Origin: Clostridium vitabionis
Lineage (GTDB): Bacteria > Bacillota > Clostridia > Lachnospirales > Lachnospiraceae
Assembly (NCBI RefSeq): GCF_015351765.1
Contig: NZ_JADKQA010000001.1
Span: forward strand, 690,394 to 754,393
Length of the DNA: 64,000 nucleotides
Direction: 5' to 3'
Both the position numbers and the translations under genes were made by a program. The notes below the pieces were generated by a model, which was not told the DNA's origin, ran no database searches, and saw nothing but the letters and a program-made list of their open reading frames with translations. Below are positions 50,308-59,585 of this stretch, one piece after another (positions within the stretch are counted from its first letter, which is position 1; every line of letters starts with the position of its first letter).

Positions 50308-50336
50308 TTGCAATTCACCCCCGAGTTTTGTATACT
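50308..50336 (+). promoter_or_regulatory. Promoter of ftsK
   Basis: TTGCAA (50308-50313), a 17-base spacer and TATACT (50331-50336). Confidence 0.75.
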
Positions 50337-50370
50337 TGTTTCGCTATGGTTATATTGACGGGGGTTAGGA

Positions 50371-53300
50371 ATGGCTAAAAAGGATACAGCAAAAAAAGCG
50401 GTTCACAGGGAAAACAGGGCAGTGCCCGTGTCCGCCGCGGAAAGACCCGGCCCGGTGAAGAACACCGGGAAGGCAAAAAGCCTGCCGGAGCCTGCCGGGG
50501 CGGAGGACGAGGAGTTCTCCGGGCAGGGGCTTAAGACAGAGATCGGGATCATCGCGGCATTTGCCGTCTGCCTCCTGTTTTTCCTGAGCAATTTCGGCCT
50601 GTGCGGGATGCTGGGCGCGGCTCTCCGGAGCGTTATGCTCGGCATTTTCGGCGTGATGGGTTACCCCGCACCGGTGATCATCTTTATCGGGATCGTCTTC
50701 TGGGTGTCCAACCGGAATAACCCGAAAGCGATGATCAAGCTGGGAGCCTGCGTGATGGGCATCGTGGCGGTCTGTGTCCTGATCCAGCTGGTTGCGGGGT
50801 TTGCCTCGGCGTCCTCCCCGGCGGATTTTTACAAGGCAAAGAGCGGGGGCGGTTTCATCGGCGGCGTCATCGGCGGCATTCTCCGCAGCGCGGCCGGAAC
50901 GGTGGGCGCCATGCTCATCCAGGCAGCAGTGCTGATTGTCTGCGGGGTCTGCATCACCGAGAAGTCCTTTGTGAATTTTGTCCGTGAGAGCAGCGGGCAT
51001 GCCGTGGAGCAGGCCCGTGAGGACATGAACCGTCGGCAGGCCATGAAGGCTGACCGCAAAAGGCAGCGGGAGGAAACCCGCGTCCGCGGCATTGATCTCG
51101 CCTCCACGGAGCTCCGGGAGGCCGCCCTCAGCCACGCGATGGATCCGGGGGAGGATCGCGATACCGGGAAGAAGAACGGGAAACTGGCCAGCATCCGGGA
51201 GTACGGCAAGATCCCCGTGACTGCGGATGACGGCCTGGAGGTTCCGGACATCGGCGCGGGATCGCCCGCGGACCGGATGCACGGCAAGGGCTCGCGGCCG
51301 ATCGCCGTCGGTGTACCGATCGATGTCCAGGTCGGGGACGGCACGGCTGCCGGTTTCGCCGCCGTGCCGAAAAAACCGGAAAACCTGTCCGGACCGGTGG
51401 AAACCGCTGAATCGGGGAATCTGTCCGGACCGGCGGAAACCGCTGAATCGGGGAATCTGTCCGGGCCGGCGGAAACCGCTGGACGCGGGAACCGGAAAGA
51501 ACCGGGGATACAGGCCGGACAGGAAAATCGTTCCGGGGCGGAGGATCGCACGGCAGCGGAGAGCTTGGAAGAAAGCCGGGCGGACGAGTTCCGCGGCGTC
51601 ATTCACCATGCCGGGGAGACAGCCGGAAGAAGCGCTCTCCATGAGGTGAAGCTGCCCGAGGAGAATACGTCCGCGCCTCGGGCGGCGGAAGCTGCGGAAA
51701 AGGAAGCGCCGAAACCGGCGGAAGCAGAACACGCGGCAGCGGAACCGGCGAAGGAGGGCATGTCCCCGGAGATTTACCGTTCAGACAGCCGCCGCCGGGA
51801 TATCGACCTCAGCGAGATCTATGTCAAGAATGACGACACCATGACTCTGGAGGAATTGACCGGGGAGGCCGGCAGAACCCCGGGTTCCGGTGACCAGGAA
51901 GATGATTTTTCCAGCGCGGACATCCGCGTGACCTCCACAGCGCCGGGAAGTGACCATACCCCGATGACGATTGTCTCCGGGAATCCGGCGGATACCTTCC
52001 GCGGAACGTTCGGCCCTGCGGAGGAAACGCCGGAGGAGAAGGCAATGTACCAGCAGGCTGATGAGCCGCCTCAGGCTGCGCCGGGCGGCCGGGTCGAAGC
52101 GCCATCGCGGCCAAGTGAAGCCGTGGTGACCGCGACGGGGAAGATTCTCACGAACGATCCGGGATCCGGGCAGGATATCCTCCGACGGAAGGCAGCGGAA
52201 GCCAGATACCAGGCGGAGCGGACAGAAGATGACGAACCCTCCATCGACGACGAGATCCGGGAGAAGCAGGAGGAGACGAAGCGGGAGTATGCGTTCCCGC
52301 CGTGCGGCCTGCTGACGTCGGGAGAAGGGAAAAATTCGGATTTTGACGAGAATATCTACCGCAGCACCGCCATCAAGCTCCAGCAGACACTCAAAAATTT
52401 CGGCGTCGGTGTGACCGTGACGAACATCAGCTGCGGCCCGACCGTGACCAGGTATGAGCTCCAGCCGGACATGGGGGTCAAGGTCAGCAGGATTCTCGCC
52501 CTCCAGGACGACATCAAGCTGAACCTTGCCGCGCAGGACATCCGGATCGAGGCGCCCATCCCGGGGAAAGCGGCCATCGGCATCGAGGTGCCGAACGATT
52601 CGCCGTCGACGGTCTACTTGCGGGAACTGCTGGAATCCCCGGAATTCCGCAACCATCCGTCCAAGCTGGCCTTCGCGGTCGGCAAGGATATCGGCGGCCA
52701 GACGGTCGTCGCGGATATCGCGAAAATGCCGCACCTTTTGATCGCCGGCGCAACCGGCTCGGGAAAGTCCGTCTGCATCAATACGATGATCATGAGCATT
52801 ATCTATAAGGCGAAGCCGGAGGAAGTCCAGCTCATGATGATCGACCCGAAGGTTGTGGAGCTCTCCGTCTATAACGGTATCCCCCACCTCCTCTATCCGG
52901 TGGTGACGGATCCGAAGAAGGCGGCGGGCGCGCTGAACTGGGCAGTCAGCGAGATGGATCAGCGGTACCGCAAATTTGCGAAATACAACGTCAGGGATAT
53001 CCGGGGCTACAACGCGAAGGTGGATTCTATCGCCGGCCTGGAGATGAAGGACAAGCCGCAGAAAATGCCGCAGATCGTCATTATCATCGACGAGCTCGCC
53101 GACCTGATGATGGTCGCCCCGAACGATGTCGAGGATGCGATCTGCCGCCTGGCACAGCTTGCCCGTGCCGCCGGCATCCACCTGGTGATCGCGACACAGC
53201 GCCCGTCGGTCAATGTCATCACCGGCGTGATCAAGGCGAATATTCCGTCGAGGATCACCTTCTCCGTCGCCTCGGGCGTGGATTCGAGGACGATCATCGA

Positions 53301-53742
53301 CATGAACGGCGCCGAGAAGCTGATCGGCAAGGGGGACATGCTGTTTTACCCGTCCGGCTACGCCAAGCCGAAGCGCGTGCAGGGCGCATTTGTCTCCGAC
53401 GAGGAGGTCAGTCAGGTTGTCCGCTTTGTCACCGGGCAGGGGCTGGTCAGGAAGGTCAATACCGAGATCGAAAACGCGGTGAACAGCTCCGCGCAGGCGG
53501 CGGGCAGCGGCGCAGGCGACCGGGATGCCTATTTCGAGCAGGCAGGCCGGTTTATCATCGAGAAGGATAAGGCGACGATCGGAATGCTCCAGCGGGCATT
53601 CAAGATCGGGTTCAACCGGGCTGCCCGCATCATGGACCAGCTGGCTGAGGCCGGCGTGGTCAGCGGGGACGAGGGCACTAAGGCAAGGCAGGTGCTGATG
53701 AGCATGGAACAATTTGATGAAATGATTGAGCAGGGGGAATAA
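50371..53742 (+). CDS. ftsK: DNA translocase FtsK/SpoIIIE
   Basis: A 1123-residue pump that moves DNA through the septum during division or sporulation. After a basic start, four membrane segments lie between about 45 and 205. A long disordered linker (about 205-640) includes three 12-residue repeats of NLSGPxETAESG at 338-373. The motor has Walker A GATGSGKS (793-800), Walker B IVIIIDELADLMM (about 907-919) and ATQRPSVNVITGVIKANIP. The C-terminal gamma domain (about 1055-1123) should read the KOPS/SRS DNA signal. The linker is longer than in B. subtilis SpoIIIE (787 residues). murE follows after three bases. Confidence 0.94.
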   Translation: MAKKDTAKKAVHRENRAVPVSAAERPGPVKNTGKAKSLPEPAGAEDEEFSGQGLKTEIGIIAAFAVCLLFFLSNFGLCGMLGAALRSVMLGIFGVMGYPAPVIIFIGIVFWVSNRNNPKAMIKLGACVMGIVAVCVLIQLVAGFASASSPADFYKAKSGGGFIGGVIGGILRSAAGTVGAMLIQAAVLIVCGVCITEKSFVNFVRESSGHAVEQAREDMNRRQAMKADRKRQREETRVRGIDLASTELREAALSHAMDPGEDRDTGKKNGKLASIREYGKIPVTADDGLEVPDIGAGSPADRMHGKGSRPIAVGVPIDVQVGDGTAAGFAAVPKKPENLSGPVETAESGNLSGPAETAESGNLSGPAETAGRGNRKEPGIQAGQENRSGAEDRTAAESLEESRADEFRGVIHHAGETAGRSALHEVKLPEENTSAPRAAEAAEKEAPKPAEAEHAAAEPAKEGMSPEIYRSDSRRRDIDLSEIYVKNDDTMTLEELTGEAGRTPGSGDQEDDFSSADIRVTSTAPGSDHTPMTIVSGNPADTFRGTFGPAEETPEEKAMYQQADEPPQAAPGGRVEAPSRPSEAVVTATGKILTNDPGSGQDILRRKAAEARYQAERTEDDEPSIDDEIREKQEETKREYAFPPCGLLTSGEGKNSDFDENIYRSTAIKLQQTLKNFGVGVTVTNISCGPTVTRYELQPDMGVKVSRILALQDDIKLNLAAQDIRIEAPIPGKAAIGIEVPNDSPSTVYLRELLESPEFRNHPSKLAFAVGKDIGGQTVVADIAKMPHLLIAGATGSGKSVCINTMIMSIIYKAKPEEVQLMMIDPKVVELSVYNGIPHLLYPVVTDPKKAAGALNWAVSEMDQRYRKFAKYNVRDIRGYNAKVDSIAGLEMKDKPQKMPQIVIIIDELADLMMVAPNDVEDAICRLAQLARAAGIHLVIATQRPSVNVITGVIKANIPSRITFSVASGVDSRTIIDMNGAEKLIGKGDMLFYPSGYAKPKRVQGAFVSDEEVSQVVRFVTGQGLVRKVNTEIENAVNSSAQAAGSGAGDRDAYFEQAGRFIIEKDKATIGMLQRAFKIGFNRAARIMDQLAEAGVVSGDEGTKARQVLMSMEQFDEMIEQGE
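51382..51489 (+). repeat. Three 36-bp tandem repeats inside ftsK
   Basis: Units at 51382, 51418 and 51454 encode NLSGPxETAESG or close variants. They keep the frame, so copy number can change without breaking the protein. Confidence 0.85.
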
Positions 53743-53745
53743 TCT

Positions 53746-55239
53746 ATGAGGCTGGGCGATTGGGTCAGCGAGATGGAGGTTGAGCTTCTCCAGGGAACCC
53801 TGGATGAGGAGGTCGACGAGGTTGTCTACGATTCCCGCAAGGCGCGCCCCGGGGCGGTCTTTGTGTGCATGCGCGGCGCCAATGTCGATTCGCACAAGTT
53901 TGTCCCGGACGTTGTCCGTCTGGGCGCGAGGGTGATTGTCGCGGAGCATGCACTTGAGGTTCCGGACGGGGTGACGGTTCTCAAGGTTCCGGATGGCCGC
54001 GCCGCCCTCTCCCTGCTCTCGGCTGCCCGTTTTGGCTACCCGATGCGGAAGATGACGACGATCGGCGTCACCGGAACCAAGGGCAAGACGACGACAACCT
54101 ATATGATCCGCACGATTCTTGAGGCCTGCGGGCAGAAGACAGGGCTCATCGGAACGAACGGGATCAGTATCGGGGATGAGCATTTCCCCACAGCGAATAC
54201 GACGCCGGAATCCTATATTCTCCAGGAGTACGCGGCGAAGATGGCTGCTGCCGGCTGCCGCTACCTGGTCATGGAGGTCTCCTCCCAGAGCTACAAAATG
54301 CGCCGGGTTACGGGGATCCACTACAACTACGGCATTTTCCTCAATATCTCGAACGATCACATCGGTCCGAACGAGCACAAGGATTTTGCCGAGTATATCG
54401 GATTCAAGAAAATGCTTCTCCAGAACGCGGATCTCTGCCTCGTGAACCGCGACGACCCGCACTACAGCGAGATCATCGACGGCGCGAAGGCGAAGGTCAT
54501 GACTTTCGGCATCGAACGGCTCTCAGATTTTAACGCGGTCAATATCGGATATCTCAACAAACCGGATTTTGTCGGCATCGATTTCACGATGGATTACCAG
54601 AAGGGGGAGGAGCCTTGCTCGGAGGAGTACCGGGTATCGGTTCCCGGTCTGTTCAATGTGAGCAATGCGCTGGCCGCTGCCGCGGTATGCAGCTTTTTCG
54701 GCCTGCCGAAGGAGAAGGCAGCCCATGCCCTGGAACACCTGAAGGTTGACGGACGCATGGAGATTGCCTACAAATCCCCGAAATTTACCGTGATCGTCGA
54801 TTATGCCCACAACGCGGTGAGCATGGAGACACTCCTTCGGACGCTCCGTGACTATAAGCCGCGCCGCCTTGTCGTCGTCTTCGGGTGCGGCGGAAACCGC
54901 GCGCGGGATCGCAGGTTTTCCATGGGCGAGATCGGCGGGCGGCTCGCGGATCTCTGTGTCATCACCGAGGACAATTCCCGCTATGAGAATCCTGAGGACA
55001 TTCTCGGCGATATCAAGGTTGGCCTGAGGAAGGGGCATGGCGTCTATGTGGAGATCCCCGACCGGAGAAAGGCGATCCGCTGGGCGATCGGCAATGCGGA
55101 GCAGGGCGACATCATCGCGATCATCGGCAAGGGCCACGAGGATTACCAGGAAGTGCGCGGCGAGCGCCATCATTTCCTCGATCGCGAGGAAGTGGACAAG
55201 GCTGTCGAGGAGCTTCGGGAAAAGGGAAGATTGGACTGA
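53746..55239 (+). CDS. murE: UDP-MurNAc-tripeptide synthetase
   Basis: A 497-residue Mur ligase that adds the third amino acid to the peptidoglycan stem peptide. The P-loop is GVTGTKGKTTT (107-117); NTTPESYILQEY and VMEVSSQSYKMRRV are typical. The motif that selects the third residue is DNSR at 409-412, against DNPR in diaminopimelate enzymes; Arg412 is kept. Diaminopimelate is therefore likely but not certain. It is followed by murF after 12 bases. Confidence 0.93.
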   Translation: MRLGDWVSEMEVELLQGTLDEEVDEVVYDSRKARPGAVFVCMRGANVDSHKFVPDVVRLGARVIVAEHALEVPDGVTVLKVPDGRAALSLLSAARFGYPMRKMTTIGVTGTKGKTTTTYMIRTILEACGQKTGLIGTNGISIGDEHFPTANTTPESYILQEYAAKMAAAGCRYLVMEVSSQSYKMRRVTGIHYNYGIFLNISNDHIGPNEHKDFAEYIGFKKMLLQNADLCLVNRDDPHYSEIIDGAKAKVMTFGIERLSDFNAVNIGYLNKPDFVGIDFTMDYQKGEEPCSEEYRVSVPGLFNVSNALAAAAVCSFFGLPKEKAAHALEHLKVDGRMEIAYKSPKFTVIVDYAHNAVSMETLLRTLRDYKPRRLVVVFGCGGNRARDRRFSMGEIGGRLADLCVITEDNSRYENPEDILGDIKVGLRKGHGVYVEIPDRRKAIRWAIGNAEQGDIIAIIGKGHEDYQEVRGERHHFLDREEVDKAVEELREKGRLD

Positions 55240-55251
55240 GGGTAGGACATC

Positions 55252-56667
55252 ATGGAAAATATCTGTGTGAAGGATATTGCTGATGCGGTCGGCGGCAGGA
55301 TTCTCTGCGGAGATCCGTCGGCGGAAGTGGACAACATCAGCACGGATTCGCGCGTGATGCGCGGGAATGACCTGTTTATCCCGATTATCGGGGAGAAGAA
55401 CGACGGGCATAAATTTATCGAGAGGGCATTTTCCGAGGGGGCGTGTGCCTCCTTCACTTCCGAGCACGATGAAGCGCCTGAGGACTGCCGGGGCGCGCTC
55501 ATCCGTGTGGACGACACCGTAAAAGCGCTCCAGGCACTCGGCCGCTTTCTCCGGGGGAGGCTCAAGCTCCCGCTCATCGGCGTGACCGGGAGCGTCGGGA
55601 AGACGACAACGAGGGAGATGATTGCCTGCGCGCTCAGCGCCGAGTACAGGACCTTCAAAACCCCGGCCAACCACAACAGCCAGATCGGCGTCCCGATCAC
55701 GATCTCGGAGATTTCCGAGCGCGATGAAATCGGCGTCCTTGAGCTCGGCATGAGCGAACCCGGAGAGATGAGCGTGATCTCGCAGATCGCGAGGGTGAAC
55801 TGCGCGGTCATGACCAATATCGGCGTCGCGCACATCGAGAACCTGGGCTCCCGGGAGAATATCCTCCGCGAGAAGCTGCACATCCAGGACGGCATGGCGG
55901 AGGGCGGCACCCTTTTTGTGAACGGGGACAATGACCTCCTGAAGACCGTCCTCCCGAAGGATGGCATCCGCCTTGTCCGGTTCGGGAGAAATTCCTACAA
56001 TGACTGCCGGGCCGAGGATTTCCGCCTCGAGGATGGCTGCGCGCAGTTTACTTATGTCCAGGGAGAGATCCGCGTCCCGGTCAAGCTTTCGGTTCTCGGC
56101 GAGCATATGATGGCCGACGCCCTCGCCGCGATGGCTGTTGCCTGCCATTACGGCGTATCGCCGGAGAAAGCGGCAGAGGCGCTCGCCGGGTTCACCGGGT
56201 TCAAGGGGCGCCAGATGGTCATGAAGAATCACGGGATCACGGTGATCGACGACACCTACAATGCGAGCCCCGACTCGATGAAGGCAGCCTTGCGGGTGCT
56301 GTCCTCGATGCACAGCGCGAAGCGCCGCATTGCCGTGCTCTCTGACATGCTGGAGCTCGGGGAGGACTCCGCGAGATTTCACCGCGATGTCGGTGCCTTT
56401 GCGGCGAGCCTTCACAACCTGAACCTGCTGGTTGTCTACGGGAGCCTCGCGCAGGGGATCGCGAAGGGCGCATTCGCGCAGGAGCTCTCCATGCACGGCC
56501 TCGAGAAGGCGGGGGAAGCGCTCAAGATCGAGAGCTTTGCCGCTCCGGGCGATATGGACGAGATGATTGAGTATCTGAAAAATACGCTGGCTGAGGGGGA
56601 CGCGGTGCTCTTCAAGGGCTCCAACAGCATGAACCTCCGGATCGCGGCGGAAGAATTTGAACCCTGA
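55252..56667 (+). CDS. murF: UDP-MurNAc-tripeptide:D-Ala-D-Ala ligase
   Basis: A 471-residue Mur ligase that completes the pentapeptide by adding D-Ala-D-Ala. The P-loop is GVTGSVGKTTTREM (about 106-119); TDSRVMRGNDLFIPIIGE is near the start, NHNSQIGVPITI follows the P-loop, and DDTYNASPDSMKAAL marks MurF rather than MurC or MurD. A strong terminator follows. Confidence 0.94.
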   Translation: MENICVKDIADAVGGRILCGDPSAEVDNISTDSRVMRGNDLFIPIIGEKNDGHKFIERAFSEGACASFTSEHDEAPEDCRGALIRVDDTVKALQALGRFLRGRLKLPLIGVTGSVGKTTTREMIACALSAEYRTFKTPANHNSQIGVPITISEISERDEIGVLELGMSEPGEMSVISQIARVNCAVMTNIGVAHIENLGSRENILREKLHIQDGMAEGGTLFVNGDNDLLKTVLPKDGIRLVRFGRNSYNDCRAEDFRLEDGCAQFTYVQGEIRVPVKLSVLGEHMMADALAAMAVACHYGVSPEKAAEALAGFTGFKGRQMVMKNHGITVIDDTYNASPDSMKAALRVLSSMHSAKRRIAVLSDMLELGEDSARFHRDVGAFAASLHNLNLLVVYGSLAQGIAKGAFAQELSMHGLEKAGEALKIESFAAPGDMDEMIEYLKNTLAEGDAVLFKGSNSMNLRIAAEEFEP

Positions 56668-56685
56668 ATCCAGTCCTTGTGATCG

Positions 56686-56714
56686 GTTCCTTCCTTTTCG
56701 GGAAGGAACTTTTT
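56686..56714 (+). terminator. Terminator after murF
   Basis: GTTCCTTCC (56686-56694) pairs with GGAAGGAAC (56701-56709), then five T. The 116 bases from here to priA hold one TGAACAGTT half-repeat (56799-56807). Confidence 0.9.
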
Positions 56715-56830
56715 GGGTATCGGGCATAACTCCGGGAGAGGGATGCGGAAGGATCCGTCCGCGGACGATTTTGCAGGTATCTCCGGAATATGGTGTTCTG
56801 AACAGTTGTTTTTGCGGGAGGGCGAAGAGC

Positions 56831-59065
56831 GTGAAAACCGAAAAAACGTGGTACGCCGACGTGATCGTCGATATCTCCCAGGCGAGCGCAGACCGGCCGT
56901 TCCAGTACCGGGTTCCGCCGGAGATGGTTCCCGGCCTTCATGTGGGGAGCGCGGTCAGGGTGCCCTTCGGCAATGGAAAATCCCTGCGGAACGGCTTTGT
57001 TATCGGCTTCCGGGACACGCCGGAGATTGACCCCGCGCGGATCCGGGATATCGGGGAGATCGGCGATTCCCGGCTTGGCGTCCAGTCCCAGCTGATCGCG
57101 CTCGCCGCCTGGATGAAGGAGACCTGCGGGGCGACCATGAACCAGGCGCTCCGCACCGTGCTTCCGGTGAAACAGAGGATCCGGCCGAAGGAAAAGAAGG
57201 CTATCCGCCTCCTGGCTTCCCCGGAGGCACTGGCCCAGGCCTCCGCGCTCGCTGCCCGGCGCGGATACCGGGGGCGGATGAGGCTCCTGGCCGCTCTCCG
57301 GGAAACCCCCGAGATCCCGATGGAGATCGCGAGAAACCAGCTGCGGATCGCGGAGCCGCAGCTCCGGCCCCTGGAAGAACAGGGTATCATCGCCATCGAG
57401 ACACAGCGGGTGCTCCGCACACCGCTCACCGGGGCGAAAGAAGCCGGAAAGACCGTTGAGCTTAACCCCGAGCAGCAGTCCGCGGTGGACAGCTTCATCG
57501 AGAACTATGACCGCGGCGACCGGAAGCCGATCCTTCTCTTCGGCATCACCGGGAGCGGCAAGACCGAAGTCTACATGGAGATGATGGCGCATGTCCTCCG
57601 GCAGGGGAAGGAGGTGATCCTCCTGATCCCGGAGATTTCCCTGACCTACCAGACGGTCTTCCGCTTCTACCGCCGGTTCGGCAGCCGGATCGCGATCCTC
57701 AACTCCCGCCTCTCCGCCGGCGAGCGCTATGACCAGTGGGAAATGGCCGAGCGTGGGGACGTCCAGATCATGATCGGCCCGAGATCTGCCCTGTTTGCCC
57801 CGTTCCGGAACCTCGGCCTTATCATCATCGACGAGGAGCATGAAACCTCCTATAAGAGCGAGCAGGCGCCGCGCTACCACGCGCGGGAGGCCGCCATGGA
57901 GAGGGCACGCCTTGCGGGCGCCGCCCTGGTGCTCGGCTCGGCGACCCCATCCCTCGAGTCTTACCGCCGGGCGCTCACCGGCGAATACCGGCTGCTCAGG
58001 CTGACGCGCCGGGCGGCCGCGGGGAGCGTCCTCCCGAAAGCCGGGATTGTGGACATGCGCCGGGAACTTGCCCTCGGCAACCGGACGATTTTCAGCGGGG
58101 TGCTCCGTGAGGCGGTGGAGGACCGGCTCCGGAGGGGAGAGCAGGTCATGCTTTTCATCAACCGGAGAGGATTTTCCAATTTTGTCTCCTGCAGGTCCTG
58201 CGGGAAACCCATCCGCTGCCCACACTGCGACGTCTCCCTGACCCTCCATGGGAGAAACCGGCTGGTATGCCATTACTGCGGCTACGAGATGCGCCTGCCG
58301 GACCGCTGCCCCGCTTGCGGTTCCCCGTATCTTGCCGGCTTCGGCACCGGGACACAGAAACTTGAGGAGATGACGAGAACGGCATTTCCCAGGGCAAGGG
58401 TTCTCCGGATGGACGCCGATACCGCGAAGGGGAAAGAGGGCGGACAGAAGATTCTCGAGGCCTTCGGCGCCGGCGAAGCGGATATCCTGGTCGGCACCCA
58501 GATGATCGTCAAAGGGCATGACTTCGGCAATGTCACACTGGTCGGCATCATGGCCGCGGATCTTTCACTGAACACCCCGGATTTCCGCGCGGCGGAGCGG
58601 ACATTCCAGCTGATTACCCAGGCGGCGGGGCGGGCAGGCCGGGGCAGCAGGCCCGGCCAGGTCCTCATCCAGACCTACGAGCCTGGCCATTACGCGGTGC
58701 GGGCGGCCGCCGCCCAGGACTACGAGGGCTTCTACCGCCAGGAGATGGCTTACCGTGAGGCTGCGGGCTATCCTCCGGCGGGGGCGATGCTGTCCGTATT
58801 TTTTTCCGCCGGCCGGGAGAAGGATGTGATTGCCTGTGCGGACGCCTGCGCGGATGCTGTGCGTGCTGTCCATCCGGAAAATTATGGCGCCCGGGCCGTC
58901 GGGCCGGCGGACGCCCCGGTGTACCGGGTGAAGGATGCCTTCCGGAAAATTTTCTACGTAAAGGCGGGAGATTGTGCTATACTCATAAAAATAAGGAAAA
59001 TTATCGCAAAGACCGCGGCGGATCCGGCATTTTCCCGGGTACTGCTGCTCTATGACCTGCAGTAA
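56831..59065 (+). CDS. priA: Primosomal replication-restart helicase PriA
   Basis: A 744-residue helicase that reloads the replisome at stalled forks. The N-terminal fork-binding domain begins WYADVIVDISQASADRPFQY. The helicase has Walker A GITGSGKTEVY and the DEEH box IIIDEEHETSYK. The zinc region has eight Cys in CRSCGKPIRCPHC and VCHYCGY plus RCPACGSPY. TQMIVKGHDFGNVTLVG and QAAGRAGRG follow. The start is GTG 56831, chosen for the conserved N terminus and for GGGAGGG upstream; the longer frame runs back through the murF terminator. Confidence 0.94.
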   Translation: MKTEKTWYADVIVDISQASADRPFQYRVPPEMVPGLHVGSAVRVPFGNGKSLRNGFVIGFRDTPEIDPARIRDIGEIGDSRLGVQSQLIALAAWMKETCGATMNQALRTVLPVKQRIRPKEKKAIRLLASPEALAQASALAARRGYRGRMRLLAALRETPEIPMEIARNQLRIAEPQLRPLEEQGIIAIETQRVLRTPLTGAKEAGKTVELNPEQQSAVDSFIENYDRGDRKPILLFGITGSGKTEVYMEMMAHVLRQGKEVILLIPEISLTYQTVFRFYRRFGSRIAILNSRLSAGERYDQWEMAERGDVQIMIGPRSALFAPFRNLGLIIIDEEHETSYKSEQAPRYHAREAAMERARLAGAALVLGSATPSLESYRRALTGEYRLLRLTRRAAAGSVLPKAGIVDMRRELALGNRTIFSGVLREAVEDRLRRGEQVMLFINRRGFSNFVSCRSCGKPIRCPHCDVSLTLHGRNRLVCHYCGYEMRLPDRCPACGSPYLAGFGTGTQKLEEMTRTAFPRARVLRMDADTAKGKEGGQKILEAFGAGEADILVGTQMIVKGHDFGNVTLVGIMAADLSLNTPDFRAAERTFQLITQAAGRAGRGSRPGQVLIQTYEPGHYAVRAAAAQDYEGFYRQEMAYREAAGYPPAGAMLSVFFSAGREKDVIACADACADAVRAVHPENYGARAVGPADAPVYRVKDAFRKIFYVKAGDCAILIKIRKIIAKTAADPAFSRVLLLYDLQ

Positions 59066-59087
59066 CGGCAGAAAGGATGAGCAAGAA

Positions 59088-59585
59088 ATGGCAATCAGAG
59101 AGATAAGGACCGAGGGGGATGAGGTGCTCCGCAAGGTGTGCAAGCCAGTGGAGAAGATGACCCCGTCGCTCAAGGAACTGATCGGAGATATGTATGATAC
59201 CCTGTATGACGCGGACGGCGTCGGCCTCGCCGCGCCGCAGGTGGGCATCCGCAAGAGAATCGTCGTCATCGATGTCGGGGACGGCCACCAGTACACGCTG
59301 ATCAACCCGGTCATTGTGAGCCAGGAGGGCTCCCAGACCGGCGAGGAGGGCTGCCTCTCCGTGCCGAATAAGGCTGGCGTGGTGACCCGCCCGCAGAAGG
59401 TGACGGTGCGCGCGCTGGACGCGGACATGAAGGAATTCACCCTGACCGGCGAGGATCTCCTCGCACGGGCGATCTGCCATGAGACAGACCACCTGGACGG
59501 CATCCTCTATGTAGATAAGGTCGAGGGAAAACTGATCGACCTTGAGCAGCCTGAGGATGAGGAAGACGGGGAAGGGAAAGAATGA
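59088..59585 (+). CDS. def: Peptide deformylase
   Basis: A 165-residue metalloenzyme that removes the formyl group from new proteins. All three motifs are present: GVGLAAPQVG (about 45-54), EGCLSVP (about 89-95) with the metal Cys, and HETDHLDG (about 133-140) with two metal His and catalytic Glu. ATG 59088 begins the conserved AIREIR. It overlaps fmt by four bases; def-fmt pairing is very common. Confidence 0.95.
   Translation: MAIREIRTEGDEVLRKVCKPVEKMTPSLKELIGDMYDTLYDADGVGLAAPQVGIRKRIVVIDVGDGHQYTLINPVIVSQEGSQTGEEGCLSVPNKAGVVTRPQKVTVRALDADMKEFTLTGEDLLARAICHETDHLDGILYVDKVEGKLIDLEQPEDEEDGEGKE

Noticed and set aside
51781-54462. 893-codon open frame on the minus strand
   Set aside because: Antisense to ftsK and murE; length arises from GC-rich codon bias.
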